Positions 16,892 to 25,864 of a DNA stretch of 57,773 nt are shown here, one piece after another; position 1 is the stretch's first letter; every line of letters starts with the position of its first letter. The stretch is from CAZJAH01 sp964544155. GTDB lineage: Bacteria > Bacteroidota > Ignavibacteria > Kapaibacteriales > UBA2268. The notes under the pieces are model-generated. The model worked only from the letters and a program-made list of their open reading frames with translations. It was not told the origin of the DNA and made no database searches. The stretch covers positions 1 through 57,773 of the forward strand of contig CAZJAH010000017.1 of assembly GCA_964544155.1 (NCBI GenBank), read 5' to 3'. The translations under genes were made by a program, and so were the position numbers.

Positions 16892-18958
16892 TTACCAGAC
16901 CAACGCGCGGTCCTTTTCATTAAGCCAGTGTTTATCGCCTTCTTTTATGCCGAATGCTTTATAGAAGTAATTCATATTTGTTATAGGCCCGTTTACTCTG
17001 AATTCGCCCGGTGAGTGTACATCAGTTTTAAGCCTTTTGATAAGCTCTTCATCGCGGATATTCTGCCTCCAGAGCTGCGCGTAAGAAAGAAAGAACCGCT
17101 GCTCGGGTGTAAAACCGGCGATTTCCTGCCTTTCGCCAGATTCTTCGAGGGCTTTCTGCAGCGCGTCATAAGCGATATAAAGGCCGCCGAGGTCGGCAAT
17201 ATTCTCACCTAGAGTAAGCTGTCCGTCCAGCTTCATGGTATCAATCACCACAAAATTGCTGAACTGGTCAGCAATAACTTTTGTTTTGGCATTGAATTTC
17301 TCTTCGTCGGCTTTTGTCCACCAGTCATTAAGGTTGCCATTGAGGTCGTACTGCCTGCCCTGGTCGTCGAAACCGTGTGTCATTTCATGGCCGATAACCA
17401 CCCCGATACCTCCGTAATTCACAGCGTCATCGGCATTCATAAAGAAGAATGGCGGCTGTAGAATGCCGGCGGGAAATACAATTTCGTTCATAGTAGGGTT
17501 GTAGTAAGCATTAACCATTTGTGGAGGCATGTGCCATTCCGCCGGGTCTTTCTTTTTGCCTGCTTTACGGATATTATCCTTAAAGCTGAATCTTCTGGCA
17601 TTGATAACATTCCGCAGGTAGTTATCCCTTGTGACTTCTACAGAGGAATAGTCTGTCCATTTTTCGGGATATCCGATCTTTACGCTGATTGCTCCCAATT
17701 TGGCAAGCGCTTTCTCCTTGGTTTCTTCAGTCATCCAGTCGAGTTTTTTTATCCTTTCGGCAAATGAAAGCCTGAGATGTTCCACCAGGCCGAGCATTCT
17801 TTCTTTTGCTTCCGGAGGGAAATATTTTTCCACATAAACCTTGCCAACAGCTTCGGATAGCGAGGAATTTGTAACGCTCAAAACCCTTTTCCAGCGGTCG
17901 CGGTTTTTCTTTTTGCCTGAAAGTACTTTTCCGTAGAAATTGAAAGATTCCTCAACATAATCCGAACTCAGGTAAGTACCCATGCTGTTAATAAGGTTCC
18001 AGCGCAGATAAGTTTTCCAGCCATCTAACTTTACATCATCCATCATGCGGCTGAATTCTTCAAAGAATCCGGGCTGTCTTACAATTATTTCAGCGGGGTT
18101 TTCCAATCCTATCTGTTCGAAATAATTCGCCCAGCTGAAATTGGGCGCAGCTGACTGTAGTGCATCAACAGTCATTTTGTTATATGTCAGGTGTGGATCG
18201 CGCATATCTTTACGTGTCATGGAATGCTCAGCAAGCCTGATTTCAATATTCATTACAGTTTGAGCGGCTTTGCCTGCTTCATCTTCACTATCGCCCATGA
18301 GCCTGAAAATATTGGAGATATGCTCAACATATTTTTTTCTGATCTCTTTAAAGTGTTCATTATCATCAGTGTAATAATCCCTGTCGGGAAGGCCCAGGCC
18401 GCCCTGGTAGAGGGAAAGTATCATCATTTCGCTGTTCTTTTGATCCTGCGAGGCCTGAACGCTGAATACCGGCCTGACGAGCATTTTGTGCATATAAGCT
18501 ACCTGCTCCTGAAGCTGCTTTTTATCGGAAATATTATCAATTTTGTCAAGTTCCGGTTTAAGGGGTGATATACCGAGCAGGTCTATCTTTTGAACATCCA
18601 TTCCTGCAAAGTAGAAGTCACCAATCTGCTTTTCAATGCTTCCTTCAGGGGCGTCGCTCCTGGAAGCCTGTTGCAGAAGTGTTTTAAGCTTTTCTTCGTT
18701 TTGTTCGTTCAATATGTCAAATGAGCCGTACCGGCTGTATTCATCGGGTATGGAGTTCTCTGCCATCCATTTTCCGTTAGCGTAACGGAAAAAATCATCT
18801 CCGGGCTTAACGCTAAGGTCCATGTTGTTTCTGTCTATAGCATTATTCATTTCCTTTCCTTCATTTACATCTTTTTCATTATCTGCCTCGGAACAGGCAT
18901 TAAAAGCCAGTAAAGCCGGCAGGGCCAACAATAGAAAAAAATTCGACAATCTCTTCAT
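16892..18958 (-). CDS. pepO: M13 family metallopeptidase (PepO/neprilysin-like), lipoprotein
   Basis: 688 residues. A lipoprotein leader ends at FNACSEA. The N-terminal M13 domain starts PGDDFFRYANGKWM and the catalytic domain has NAYYNPTMNEIVFPAGILQPPFF, the zinc site HEMTH (about 524-528), ENIADLGG with the third zinc ligand (about 585) and the usual tryptophan end. M13 enzymes cut short peptides on the outer side of the membrane. It is monocistronic, with its own hairpin terminator. Confidence 0.95.
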   Translation of the reverse strand: MKRLSNFFLLLALPALLAFNACSEADNEKDVNEGKEMNNAIDRNNMDLSVKPGDDFFRYANGKWMAENSIPDEYSRYGSFDILNEQNEEKLKTLLQQASRSDAPEGSIEKQIGDFYFAGMDVQKIDLLGISPLKPELDKIDNISDKKQLQEQVAYMHKMLVRPVFSVQASQDQKNSEMMILSLYQGGLGLPDRDYYTDDNEHFKEIRKKYVEHISNIFRLMGDSEDEAGKAAQTVMNIEIRLAEHSMTRKDMRDPHLTYNKMTVDALQSAAPNFSWANYFEQIGLENPAEIIVRQPGFFEEFSRMMDDVKLDGWKTYLRWNLINSMGTYLSSDYVEESFNFYGKVLSGKKKNRDRWKRVLSVTNSSLSEAVGKVYVEKYFPPEAKERMLGLVEHLRLSFAERIKKLDWMTEETKEKALAKLGAISVKIGYPEKWTDYSSVEVTRDNYLRNVINARRFSFKDNIRKAGKKKDPAEWHMPPQMVNAYYNPTMNEIVFPAGILQPPFFFMNADDAVNYGGIGVVIGHEMTHGFDDQGRQYDLNGNLNDWWTKADEEKFNAKTKVIADQFSNFVVIDTMKLDGQLTLGENIADLGGLYIAYDALQKALEESGERQEIAGFTPEQRFFLSYAQLWRQNIRDEELIKRLKTDVHSPGEFRVNGPITNMNYFYKAFGIKEGDKHWLNEKDRALVW

Positions 18959-19256
18959 TCAGTCAATACTCCAATATTATTGTAAAATTGTAATTATTCT
19001 AATCATAAGTTGAGCTTATCTGAGTTAAATGGATATAATGCTTAAATATCTATTAAAAAAAAAATCAATAATATTATTTTTAAATAAAAACAATATACCA
19101 ATTCTATTTAATCTGGTGTAGTTTGCTTATATATTCAATCATTCCGATTCAACAGAACTAAAACAACATTTTTAGAAAAAAGGTTACATAAGACTCATTA
19201 AAAAAGCCGCCTCCAAAAGGAAACGGCCCTTTTTTATTAACTCTTATCAATAATTT
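18959..19256. other. Intergenic stretch
   Basis: 298 AT-rich bases between the M13 peptidase promoter side and the terminator of the next gene. Apart from that terminator no feature was recognised. Confidence 0.3.
19199..19236 (-). terminator. Terminator of the first SAM-domain/SBP fusion gene
   Basis: On the minus strand GCCGTTTCC pairs with GGAGGCGGC (two G-U pairs) around a TTTT loop, and a T run follows. A runs and T runs on both sides make it potentially bidirectional. Confidence 0.8.
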
Positions 19257-20990
19257 TTACTCAAAAATGTAGGCTGCTTCTTGTTTCAATTCCTCAGATA
19301 TATTAAATCCTATTTTTTCAGCTGTTTTTAAGTTAAAGGCCTTCAATTCAGTTTTAAAGTATTCTACCTTTCTGTTATCGGGTTGATTCCCCAGTATCGT
19401 AGCCATGACCATATCCGCGGTTTTTTGCCCGAGAGCTTCATAATTTACGGATATTGAGGCCAGAGCCCCCTTTTCGGAATGTTCGTATGAATCCCCGATA
19501 AGCGGGATTTTATGATCTGAACACATGCCTGCCAATATTTCTATGTTATCGCTCAGCATATTATCAGCCGCAACAATGAAGGCTTCAGGATTTTCAGCAT
19601 TCAGTTTATCGAAAGCGCCGTTAATTTCGCTGTCTGAGGTTACACCTTCGAATAACACATCAAATTCGTAAAATGTATCAAATTCATCTATGCTTTCTTT
19701 CGCAAATATGGCATTTGCTTCATTTGAACTATATATCATCCCCGCTTTAAAAAGGCTGTCAACTAATTGATCGACAAAATCGAGATAATCCTTGAAGTTG
19801 GTAGCGTCAGAGCAGCCGGCTGCCTGCCGCGCTGAATTTAACAGCCCGGCGCTTTGCGGATCTGTAACATAGGTGAATATCAACGGAATACTGTCGGCAA
19901 GTTCGTTAACGGCGGCCTGTGAAGCAGGTGTCGAAACCGAAATTACTACGTCCGGATCCTGCGACATAAGCTCTTTAATGAGTCCGTTTAATGCCGAAGC
20001 GTTGCCGGCAGCATTTTTCTCAATGAAACGGGTATTCTCTTCTGATAGTCCTAATTCATTGAATCTGCTTTTTACACTGTTCAATATATCTTCTACAACA
20101 GGAGATTCATTATATTTGAGTATGCCTATGACCGGTAAAGCCTTCTTCATTGTAAAGGAGTGTCCCGCTTGTATACTGTTCCGCAGGCTCATGTTTCCTT
20201 TATTAACGGAGAATTGCAGATAGCCCGAAGAGTTGATAAGGCATACATTGCTGCCTGTCAGAACACTTGAATAATCATCACCGAACTTGCACTTGAATTC
20301 AATGCCGTTGATCATTATGACAGCGAAGTCATCCTTGTTTAAAGCCTCATTAACCAGTTCCGGTTTAATATTAGTTACACAATTACCGAAATTATCAATT
20401 TGCATTATCTGGCCTGACAGAACACCATCATCTAATGAAGGTTCTGTTATTGTGAGCTTTTCGGGGTTATCTTCCACCGGCCCGAAACTGCTCATTTCTT
20501 TGTCTGATTTTATCGATTTGATTATATTTAAAAAATACCGGCTTTTCGAAATATTTTCTCCATTACCGGTAATATCTGCTGCTTCTATTCTATAAGCTTT
20601 GTTGCCGGCGTATTTATTCATAATGAATGTTCCCAGCCCGTTATCAGGGAAAACAAAGTACTTGCCCTGCGCTTGAAAGATCAGCATGGAAGAATTTTCT
20701 CCAGGTTCCACATAGCCGATAAATATGGTTTCGGCAGGATAGCTTTCATTTGCTATCGAGAGAGTATTTGCAGCATCAAAAATATTAAAATCTTCAGCTT
20801 TGTAATATTCGATTTCGGCATCTGATAATTCAGTTTTTAACTGTCCTTTCAGATTGATCCAAAATTCCGAGGATTCTTCATAATCGGTTATAAATACAAT
20901 AGATTGACTTTCATTACTTTTAACTGGGCTATCATCAGAGCATGATGTTAATAATAGAAACGGAAATAGTAACAATAGCAGTTTTTTCAT
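19257..20990 (-). CDS. Lipoprotein fusing a degenerate SAM-hydroxide-adenosyltransferase-like domain to an ABC_sub_bind domain (copy 1)
   Basis: 577 residues with a lipobox at C17 (LLLTSCSDD). About 30-280 follows the DUF62/SAM hydroxide adenosyltransferase fold: VFITDYE (32-38), VEPGEN (94-99) where the family has VDPGVG, FPDNGLG (114-120), DNFGNCVTNI (199-208) and FSVNKGNMSLRNSIQAG. The family's Asp-Arg-His catalytic residues seem replaced (Asp by E95; Arg and His not visible). About 286-577 is a TrpX-like substrate-binding domain: PVIGILKYNESPVVEDIL, VVISVSTPASQAAVNEL, FTYVTDPQSAGLL. No ABC permease or ATPase gene is nearby. The protein is presumably surface or periplasmic; its ligand is unknown. 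The domain assignment is by eye but is repeated in the neighbouring paralog. Confidence 0.8.
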   Translation of the reverse strand: MKKLLLLLFPFLLLTSCSDDSPVKSNESQSIVFITDYEESSEFWINLKGQLKTELSDAEIEYYKAEDFNIFDAANTLSIANESYPAETIFIGYVEPGENSSMLIFQAQGKYFVFPDNGLGTFIMNKYAGNKAYRIEAADITGNGENISKSRYFLNIIKSIKSDKEMSSFGPVEDNPEKLTITEPSLDDGVLSGQIMQIDNFGNCVTNIKPELVNEALNKDDFAVIMINGIEFKCKFGDDYSSVLTGSNVCLINSSGYLQFSVNKGNMSLRNSIQAGHSFTMKKALPVIGILKYNESPVVEDILNSVKSRFNELGLSEENTRFIEKNAAGNASALNGLIKELMSQDPDVVISVSTPASQAAVNELADSIPLIFTYVTDPQSAGLLNSARQAAGCSDATNFKDYLDFVDQLVDSLFKAGMIYSSNEANAIFAKESIDEFDTFYEFDVLFEGVTSDSEINGAFDKLNAENPEAFIVAADNMLSDNIEILAGMCSDHKIPLIGDSYEHSEKGALASISVNYEALGQKTADMVMATILGNQPDNRKVEYFKTELKAFNLKTAEKIGFNISEELKQEAAYIFE

Positions 20991-21285
20991 AATTATTATA
21001 ATCCTTTTGAGTGAGTATTAATAAAAAATAATTAATGTTATTTATTTCACAAAATATGGAAATTTTTGATGACCTACTAATTAAAATAGATTTAATCTAT
21101 TCTTTCGGTGATTTTCAATAATTCTTAAGCGAATTACAAATAATTATTCCATAGATCAACAATTGCTTTTTTATCATAAGATCAAATGATTTTAATTATT
21201 AAATACTGATCATATTATTTCAAAAGAGCAACAAAAAAGGCCGCCAAAATAGCGGCCCATATAAATAATCATTTATTGCCTGTAA
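20991..21285. promoter_or_regulatory. Upstream region of copy 1
   Basis: 295 AT-rich bases between the paralogs. Besides the copy-2 terminator it has a perfect palindrome AATAGAT-TTA-ATCTATT at 21085-21101, about 95 bases before the copy-1 start, a possible operator. No gene was recognised. Confidence 0.35.
21232..21257 (-). terminator. Terminator of the second SAM-domain/SBP fusion gene
   Basis: Stem GGCCGC (21239-21244) and GCGGCC (21252-21257) with a T run on the minus strand. It places the two paralogs in separate transcripts. Confidence 0.87.
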
Positions 21286-23025
21286 TTATTTATAAATATA
21301 TTCTGCTTTATCAAGCAGCTCTTGTGGTATCGTGAAATCAATCCTTTCGGCTATCCTTGTATTAAACGCGATCAGTTCGGTCTCGAAATAATTCACTGTG
21401 CCTTTATCAGGAGGATTGCCCAGCAATGAAGAAAAAGCCATTTCGCCTGTACTGTAAGCGAGTGATTTATAATTTACCGATATTGAAGCCAGGGCGCCGT
21501 TAGCGCAATGCTCGTATGAATCTCCTATCAGAGGGAATTTATCAGCCTGGCAAAATCCGGCAATCATGACAATATTTTCGCTAAGCATGTTATCGGCAGC
21601 TAGCAGGTATGCCTCAACTCCACCGTTTTTCAGCGCTTTGAATACTTCATCTATCAGATCTTTATTGGGCACAGGGCTGAATTCAACATCAAAATCATAG
21701 AATACCCGGAACTCATCAACTTTTTCCTTAGCGTAAACTGCGTTTGATTCATATTGAGAATACATCATTCCGGCTTTCTGAATTTCCGGCAGTAAAGCGT
21801 CTACAAAGTTTAAATATTCTTTAAAGTTTGTGGCGTCGGAACATCCGGCTAAATATCTGCCGGTAGTCAGCAATCCGGCGCTTTGCGGATCGGTAACATA
21901 AGTAAATAGCAAGGGGATATCCTCCGGCAGTTCATTAACCGCTGTTTGTGAAGCAGGAGTCGAGACCGAAATAACTAAATCCGGATTTTCGGCTATCAGA
22001 TCTTTTAACAGCCCGCTAAGCTCAGAAGGATTACCATCGGCATTTTTTTCAATTATTATTGAGTTTTGAACATTAAGGCCTGTTTGAACGAGCTTATCCT
22101 TCAGGTTCGAAATTATGTCCTCTACAATAGCCGATTCATTGAATTTCAGAATACCTATTACCGGCTTATATTTTTCTATGGTAAAAACAGTTCCTGCTTC
22201 AATGTTGTACCTCTTACTGATGCTTCCCCTGTTTACGGCGAGCTCCAGTGCGTTATCAATATTTACAAGGCTGACATTATTGCCTGGGGGAACGCTTTCA
22301 TAGCTGCCTCCGAAATAGGTCAGGAAACTATCGTCGCCGATTGTTACTCTTGTAAAATCACCTTCGGCTAATTCGGCTGAAAGTAAACTACCTGATATGT
22401 TGCTTACGCAATTCCCGAAATCATCGGTGTACATTATCTGCCCGGTAATAATTCCGTTATGGTTCGCGGCTTCCATAATATCTAACTTTTCCGGGTTTGT
22501 AAGCCGGCTCCCGAAATCCTGAGCCTTTTTGCCATCGAGGATCAATGCGATAAGATTGATATAATAGTCATAGAGCGGCATGACAGCAGGATCGCCGGTC
22601 AGCGCGGTATTATCGCAGAGATGTATTTCGGCTTCAGGGTGATCCCTGAAAAGAAAAGTACCCAGGCCATTATCCGGCATGAGGAACATTTTGCCGTTTA
22701 TCTCGGTGGTAATTTTATCCGCGTTTGCCCCGGGTTCCACAATAGCAGCAAAGTAAGTGTTCTCCGGATATTTGCTTTCGGCCAGGAACAATGTGTAAGC
22801 AGCATCAAAAATGCTAAAATCGTCTGCCTCAAAGTATTGAATCTCCGTGTCAGGGTAATCTGCGCGTATGGTTCCTCTAAGGCTTACCATAAATTCGGAT
22901 GATTCATCGTGGTCGGTGATTATTACCAGGGTTTGCCTGTCGCCATAATCATGGTCAACGGGATCCTCTGAGCATGACAACAACATTACAAAAGGCAGTA
23001 AGACGAGTATAAGAAACTTCTTCAT
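21286..23025 (-). CDS. Lipoprotein fusing a degenerate SAM-hydroxide-adenosyltransferase-like domain to an ABC_sub_bind domain (copy 2)
   Basis: 579 residues, same architecture as the gene at 19257. Lipobox at C18 (MLLSCSED). The N-terminal domain has VIITDHD, AIVEPGAN in place of VDPGVG, LMPDNGLGTF, TDDFGNCVSNI and LAVNRGSISKR. The C-terminal domain has KPVIGILKFNESAIVEDI, LVISVSTPASQTAVNEL and FTYVTDPQSAGLL. The two proteins are clearly homologous along their whole length, yet the DNA has diverged, so the duplication is not recent. The absence of the catalytic Asp, Arg and His in both copies argues for a binding role. Upstream lies an 18-base direct repeat. Confidence 0.8.
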   Translation of the reverse strand: MKKFLILVLLPFVMLLSCSEDPVDHDYGDRQTLVIITDHDESSEFMVSLRGTIRADYPDTEIQYFEADDFSIFDAAYTLFLAESKYPENTYFAAIVEPGANADKITTEINGKMFLMPDNGLGTFLFRDHPEAEIHLCDNTALTGDPAVMPLYDYYINLIALILDGKKAQDFGSRLTNPEKLDIMEAANHNGIITGQIMYTDDFGNCVSNISGSLLSAELAEGDFTRVTIGDDSFLTYFGGSYESVPPGNNVSLVNIDNALELAVNRGSISKRYNIEAGTVFTIEKYKPVIGILKFNESAIVEDIISNLKDKLVQTGLNVQNSIIIEKNADGNPSELSGLLKDLIAENPDLVISVSTPASQTAVNELPEDIPLLFTYVTDPQSAGLLTTGRYLAGCSDATNFKEYLNFVDALLPEIQKAGMMYSQYESNAVYAKEKVDEFRVFYDFDVEFSPVPNKDLIDEVFKALKNGGVEAYLLAADNMLSENIVMIAGFCQADKFPLIGDSYEHCANGALASISVNYKSLAYSTGEMAFSSLLGNPPDKGTVNYFETELIAFNTRIAERIDFTIPQELLDKAEYIYK

Positions 23026-23097
23026 GTTAACACTCCGTTAATTTGACGTAAAGCTTAAGTGAATATAATAATTTTACAGTTTAATACTTAAAATTTT

Positions 23098-23138
23098 TTA
23101 ATATTCAGGAATGTTTTTTTTTAATATTCAGGAATGTT
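23098..23138. repeat. 18-bp tandem direct repeat upstream of copy 2
   Basis: TTAATATTCAGGAATGTT occurs at 23098-23115 and again at 23121-23138, separated by TTTTT. It lies 73-113 bases upstream of the copy-2 start, so it may be a regulator binding site or a simple local duplication. Confidence 0.75.
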
Positions 23139-23140
23139 AT

Positions 23141-23172
23141 AAAAAAAACTCCGCGCAAATAATTACGCGGAG
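23141..23172 (-). terminator. Terminator downstream of tRNA-Pro
   Basis: Stem CTCCGCG (23149-23155) and CGCGGAG (23166-23172), followed on the minus strand by eight T. Confidence 0.85.
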
Positions 23173-23186
23173 CTTTGTATTATCCG

Positions 23187-23260
23187 TCGGCGTGGCCAGA
23201 TTTGAACTGGCGACCCCTACTACCCCAAAGTAGTGCGCTGCCGGGCTGCGCCACACGCCG
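23187..23260 (-). tRNA. tRNA-Pro (anticodon UGG)
   Basis: A 74-base cloverleaf. The acceptor arms CGGCGTG and CACGCCG pair over 7 bp with discriminator A. The anticodon arm ACTAC-loop-GTAGT carries TGG in a TTTGGGG loop, and the T arm is CTGG..TTCAAAT..CCAG. The terminal CCA is not encoded. It has its own terminator and lies between two protein genes of opposite direction. Confidence 0.95.
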
Positions 23261-23478
23261 AGGAACTACAAAATTAGCACTTCCTGTATTAACAACCAAA
23301 TAATATTTGAAGAACCTGTTAAGTACATGAATACAATCAATCTTACTACGTGATATATACCGGAATGAAGCAACTAATTTTTGAAAATCTGATAAAAAAT
23401 AAATAGATTAAAAAAAATTTGTCTGAAGATATTTAAGAATTGTTAAAGATAATCATTTATTAAAAGGTAGGTCAGGAA

Positions 23479-24777
23479 ATGTACGATATTTTAAAAAAAA
23501 ATGACCCTGTAGTTTATAACGCTGTTTCGAATGAATACACAAGGCAGCATGAAAAAATCGAACTTATTGCGAGCGAGAACTTTACTTCGCCGGCAGTGAT
23601 GGAAGCGCAGGGCTCTGTATTGACCAATAAATACGCAGAAGGCTACCCCGGCAAACGCTACTACGGCGGTTGCGAATGGGTTGACGTCGCTGAAGATATT
23701 GCCCGCGACCGCGCAAAAAAGCTGTTCGGCGCCGAATATGCCAATGTGCAGCCCCATAGCGGCAGCAGCGCGAACATGGCTGTTTACTTCACTTACATAA
23801 ACCACGGCGATACCGTAATGGGTTTAAGCCTCGCTCACGGCGGGCATCTTACACACGGATCACCGGTGAATTTTTCCGGAAAATTCTTTAATTTTGTGCC
23901 TTATGAGCTCGATTCCGTTACAGGCAAGATCGACTATAACATGGTAGAAGACCTCGCTAAAAAGCATAATCCTAAACTTATCACGGTTGGCGCTTCTGCT
24001 TATCCGAGGGATATCGACTTCAAGAAATTCCGCGAAATCGCCGACAAAACAGGCGCTTTCCTTTTCGCTGATATTGCACATCCGGCAGGACTTATAGCAA
24101 AAGGACACCTAAGTAACCCCGTGCCTTACTGCGATGTGGTAGCTAGCACAACTCATAAAACACTGCGCGGCCCCAGGGGCGGGCTTATCCTTTTGGGTAA
24201 AAACCCCGAAAATCCTTTTGGAATCGTAGCGCCCAAATCCGGAAGGGTAAAGAACATGAGCGAACTTATCGATTCATGGGTAATGCCCGGCATTCAGGGC
24301 GGACCGCTTATGCACGTTATCGCCGCTAAAGCTGTCGCTTTCGGCGAATGCCTTACCGAAAAATTCGACCGCTATATCATACAGGTTATGAAAAACGCCA
24401 AAGCTCTCGCTCAGGCAATGATGGATAAAGGCTATAACCTCGTGAGTAACGGCACCGATAATCACCTGATGCTGATCGACCTTACAAATAAAGACGTTAC
24501 CGGCAAAGACGCTGAGCACGCACTCGACGAGGCAGGCATTACATGCAACAAAAATGCCGTACCCGGCGACAAACGCTCGCCCCTTGTTACTTCAGGCATA
24601 AGGCTCGGATCTGCCGCGATGACCACCCGCGGGCTTATGGAAGACGATATGAAGCAGATAGCTGAATTCATTGATAAGGTTATCAGCAATATAGATAAGA
24701 AAGAAGTTCACGAGCAGGTTAAGAATGAAGTCAAAGAATTTACTTCCAAATTCCCCTTATTTGACGATAAAGGCTGA
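23479..24777 (+). CDS. glyA: Serine hydroxymethyltransferase
   Basis: 432 residues, normal length. Family motifs include IELIASENF, NKYAEGYPGKRYYGGCE, QPHSGSSANMAV, the PLP-lysine motif STTHKTLRGPRGG, and VTSGIRLGSAAMTTRG near the end. It interconverts serine and glycine with tetrahydrofolate to supply one-carbon units. The ribosome site AGGTCAGGAA precedes ATG 23479. It is monocistronic, closed by the 24800 hairpin. No glycine riboswitch was seen in the 217-base leader. Confidence 0.98.
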   Translation: MYDILKKNDPVVYNAVSNEYTRQHEKIELIASENFTSPAVMEAQGSVLTNKYAEGYPGKRYYGGCEWVDVAEDIARDRAKKLFGAEYANVQPHSGSSANMAVYFTYINHGDTVMGLSLAHGGHLTHGSPVNFSGKFFNFVPYELDSVTGKIDYNMVEDLAKKHNPKLITVGASAYPRDIDFKKFREIADKTGAFLFADIAHPAGLIAKGHLSNPVPYCDVVASTTHKTLRGPRGGLILLGKNPENPFGIVAPKSGRVKNMSELIDSWVMPGIQGGPLMHVIAAKAVAFGECLTEKFDRYIIQVMKNAKALAQAMMDKGYNLVSNGTDNHLMLIDLTNKDVTGKDAEHALDEAGITCNKNAVPGDKRSPLVTSGIRLGSAAMTTRGLMEDDMKQIAEFIDKVISNIDKKEVHEQVKNEVKEFTSKFPLFDDKG

Positions 24778-24799
24778 ATAAGAACCTAACTTCATCAAT

Positions 24800-24826
24800 A
24801 AAGGCCGGTTATAATAACCGGCCTTT
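24800..24826 (+). terminator. Terminator of glyA
   Basis: Near-perfect hairpin AAAGGCCGGTTA/TAACCGGCCTTT with a TAA loop; T-rich sequence follows after a few bases. Confidence 0.85.
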
Positions 24827-25026
24827 CAGGTTTTTGGCAAATTTGGCAAATATCATACCACTCGATAATTAGAAGTATTAACTTTTCGATCAGCAGGCTT
24901 TTTAAGTAATAATTTTTTTAATATTTAACCAATTTAATCCGAAAAAATAGCTGAGCTATAAAATGAATAGAGCGGAAATTACGTTATTAACTATATTTCA
25001 TATTGATCCAATAACGATTTACTATT

Positions 25027-25494
25027 ATGATAAGACAGGAATTTGAAGCACAGATTGAAGAGATTCCGGGGAATCCCTCAGAAGCCGCTATAATTATGCC
25101 GTTCGATTCTGAATCAGTATTCGGTACAAGAGCGGAAGTAAATGTTTCGGGAACAATTGACGACATTTCCTTCAACAATACGCTTCAGCCTTTAGGCGGA
25201 GGCAAGCACATCCTTGTGCTGAATAACAGATTACTTTCGCAGCTTAAAAAAGGCGTTGGAAATATAGTACATCTTATACTTCAAACCAAAGAGCCGGCTG
25301 CCACATTGGAACTGCCCGATGATTTTGATTCTGCACTGGAACAAAACGCCGTCGCTAAAGAGTATTTCGAACGTCTTTCTCCTTCGCATAAAAGGGATTA
25401 CCTCGACTGGATAAATGAATCAAAGCAGGATGAAACCAGAGAGAGCCGAATTGAAAAGGCAATACAAATGCTTAGGGATAAAAGAGAAATATAG
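25027..25494 (+). CDS. DUF1905/YdeI (OmdA)-family protein
   Basis: 155 residues. About 1-85 matches the DUF1905 pattern (FEAQIEEI, AAIIMPFDS, FGTRAEVNVSGTID, GGGKHILVLNNRL). About 100-155 matches the bacteriocin-resistance YdeI/OmdA-type tail (LERLSPSHKRDYLDWI-like, ESKQDETRESRIEKAIQML). The biochemical role of the family is not known. It opens a three-gene run: ArsC-like 9 bases downstream, then the Ca2+-type ATPase. Confidence 0.85.
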   Translation: MIRQEFEAQIEEIPGNPSEAAIIMPFDSESVFGTRAEVNVSGTIDDISFNNTLQPLGGGKHILVLNNRLLSQLKKGVGNIVHLILQTKEPAATLELPDDFDSALEQNAVAKEYFERLSPSHKRDYLDWINESKQDETRESRIEKAIQMLRDKREI

Positions 25495-25503
25495 GTGAAA
25501 TAA

Positions 25504-25842
25504 ATGGGCGCTCCGATACAGATATTCGGAACTAAAAAATGCAAAGATACGCAAAAAGCATTGAGATTTTTTATGGAAAGGCGTGTGGATATCCAGTTCA
25601 TTGACCTGACGGAAAAAGCTTTCTCGAAAGGCGAACTGGAAAGCATCACACGCAACGTTCAGCCCGAAGAGCTGATAGATAAAGACGGCAAAAGATTCGA
25701 CAATAAAAATATGCAGTACATGGTCTATGACCCTTTTGAAGAGATCCTCAATGATCCTCTTTTGGCAAAAACGCCTGTAGTCAGGCTTAAGAATAAGGCC
25801 TTCGCGGGATATGACCCGGACGGCTGGAAAACCTTTATATAA
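25504..25842 (+). CDS. ArsC/Spx-family thioredoxin-fold protein
   Basis: 112 residues with the ArsC-like start IQIFGTKKCKDTQKALRFF, in which one cysteine sits in KCKDT (CxxT), and the family's later elements IQFIDLTEKAFS and the LLAKTPVVRLKNKAFAGYDPDGWKTFI end. The family includes glutaredoxin-linked arsenate reductases and the regulator Spx. The single-cysteine motif and lack of other ars genes leave the role open. It lies 9 bases after the DUF1905 gene and 22 bases before the ATPase. Confidence 0.85.
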   Translation: MGAPIQIFGTKKCKDTQKALRFFMERRVDIQFIDLTEKAFSKGELESITRNVQPEELIDKDGKRFDNKNMQYMVYDPFEEILNDPLLAKTPVVRLKNKAFAGYDPDGWKTFI

Positions 25843-25864
25843 TATTGCAACAAAGGACTATAAA

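Noticed and set aside
19257..23025. The DUF62-SBP fusion as a sequencing or frame artefact
   Set aside because: The same domain order appears in two divergent copies, each in one uninterrupted frame with its own lipobox and terminator.
23262..23478. Possible glycine riboswitch before glyA
   Set aside because: No paired aptamer-like helices or conserved core could be found in this AT-rich leader.
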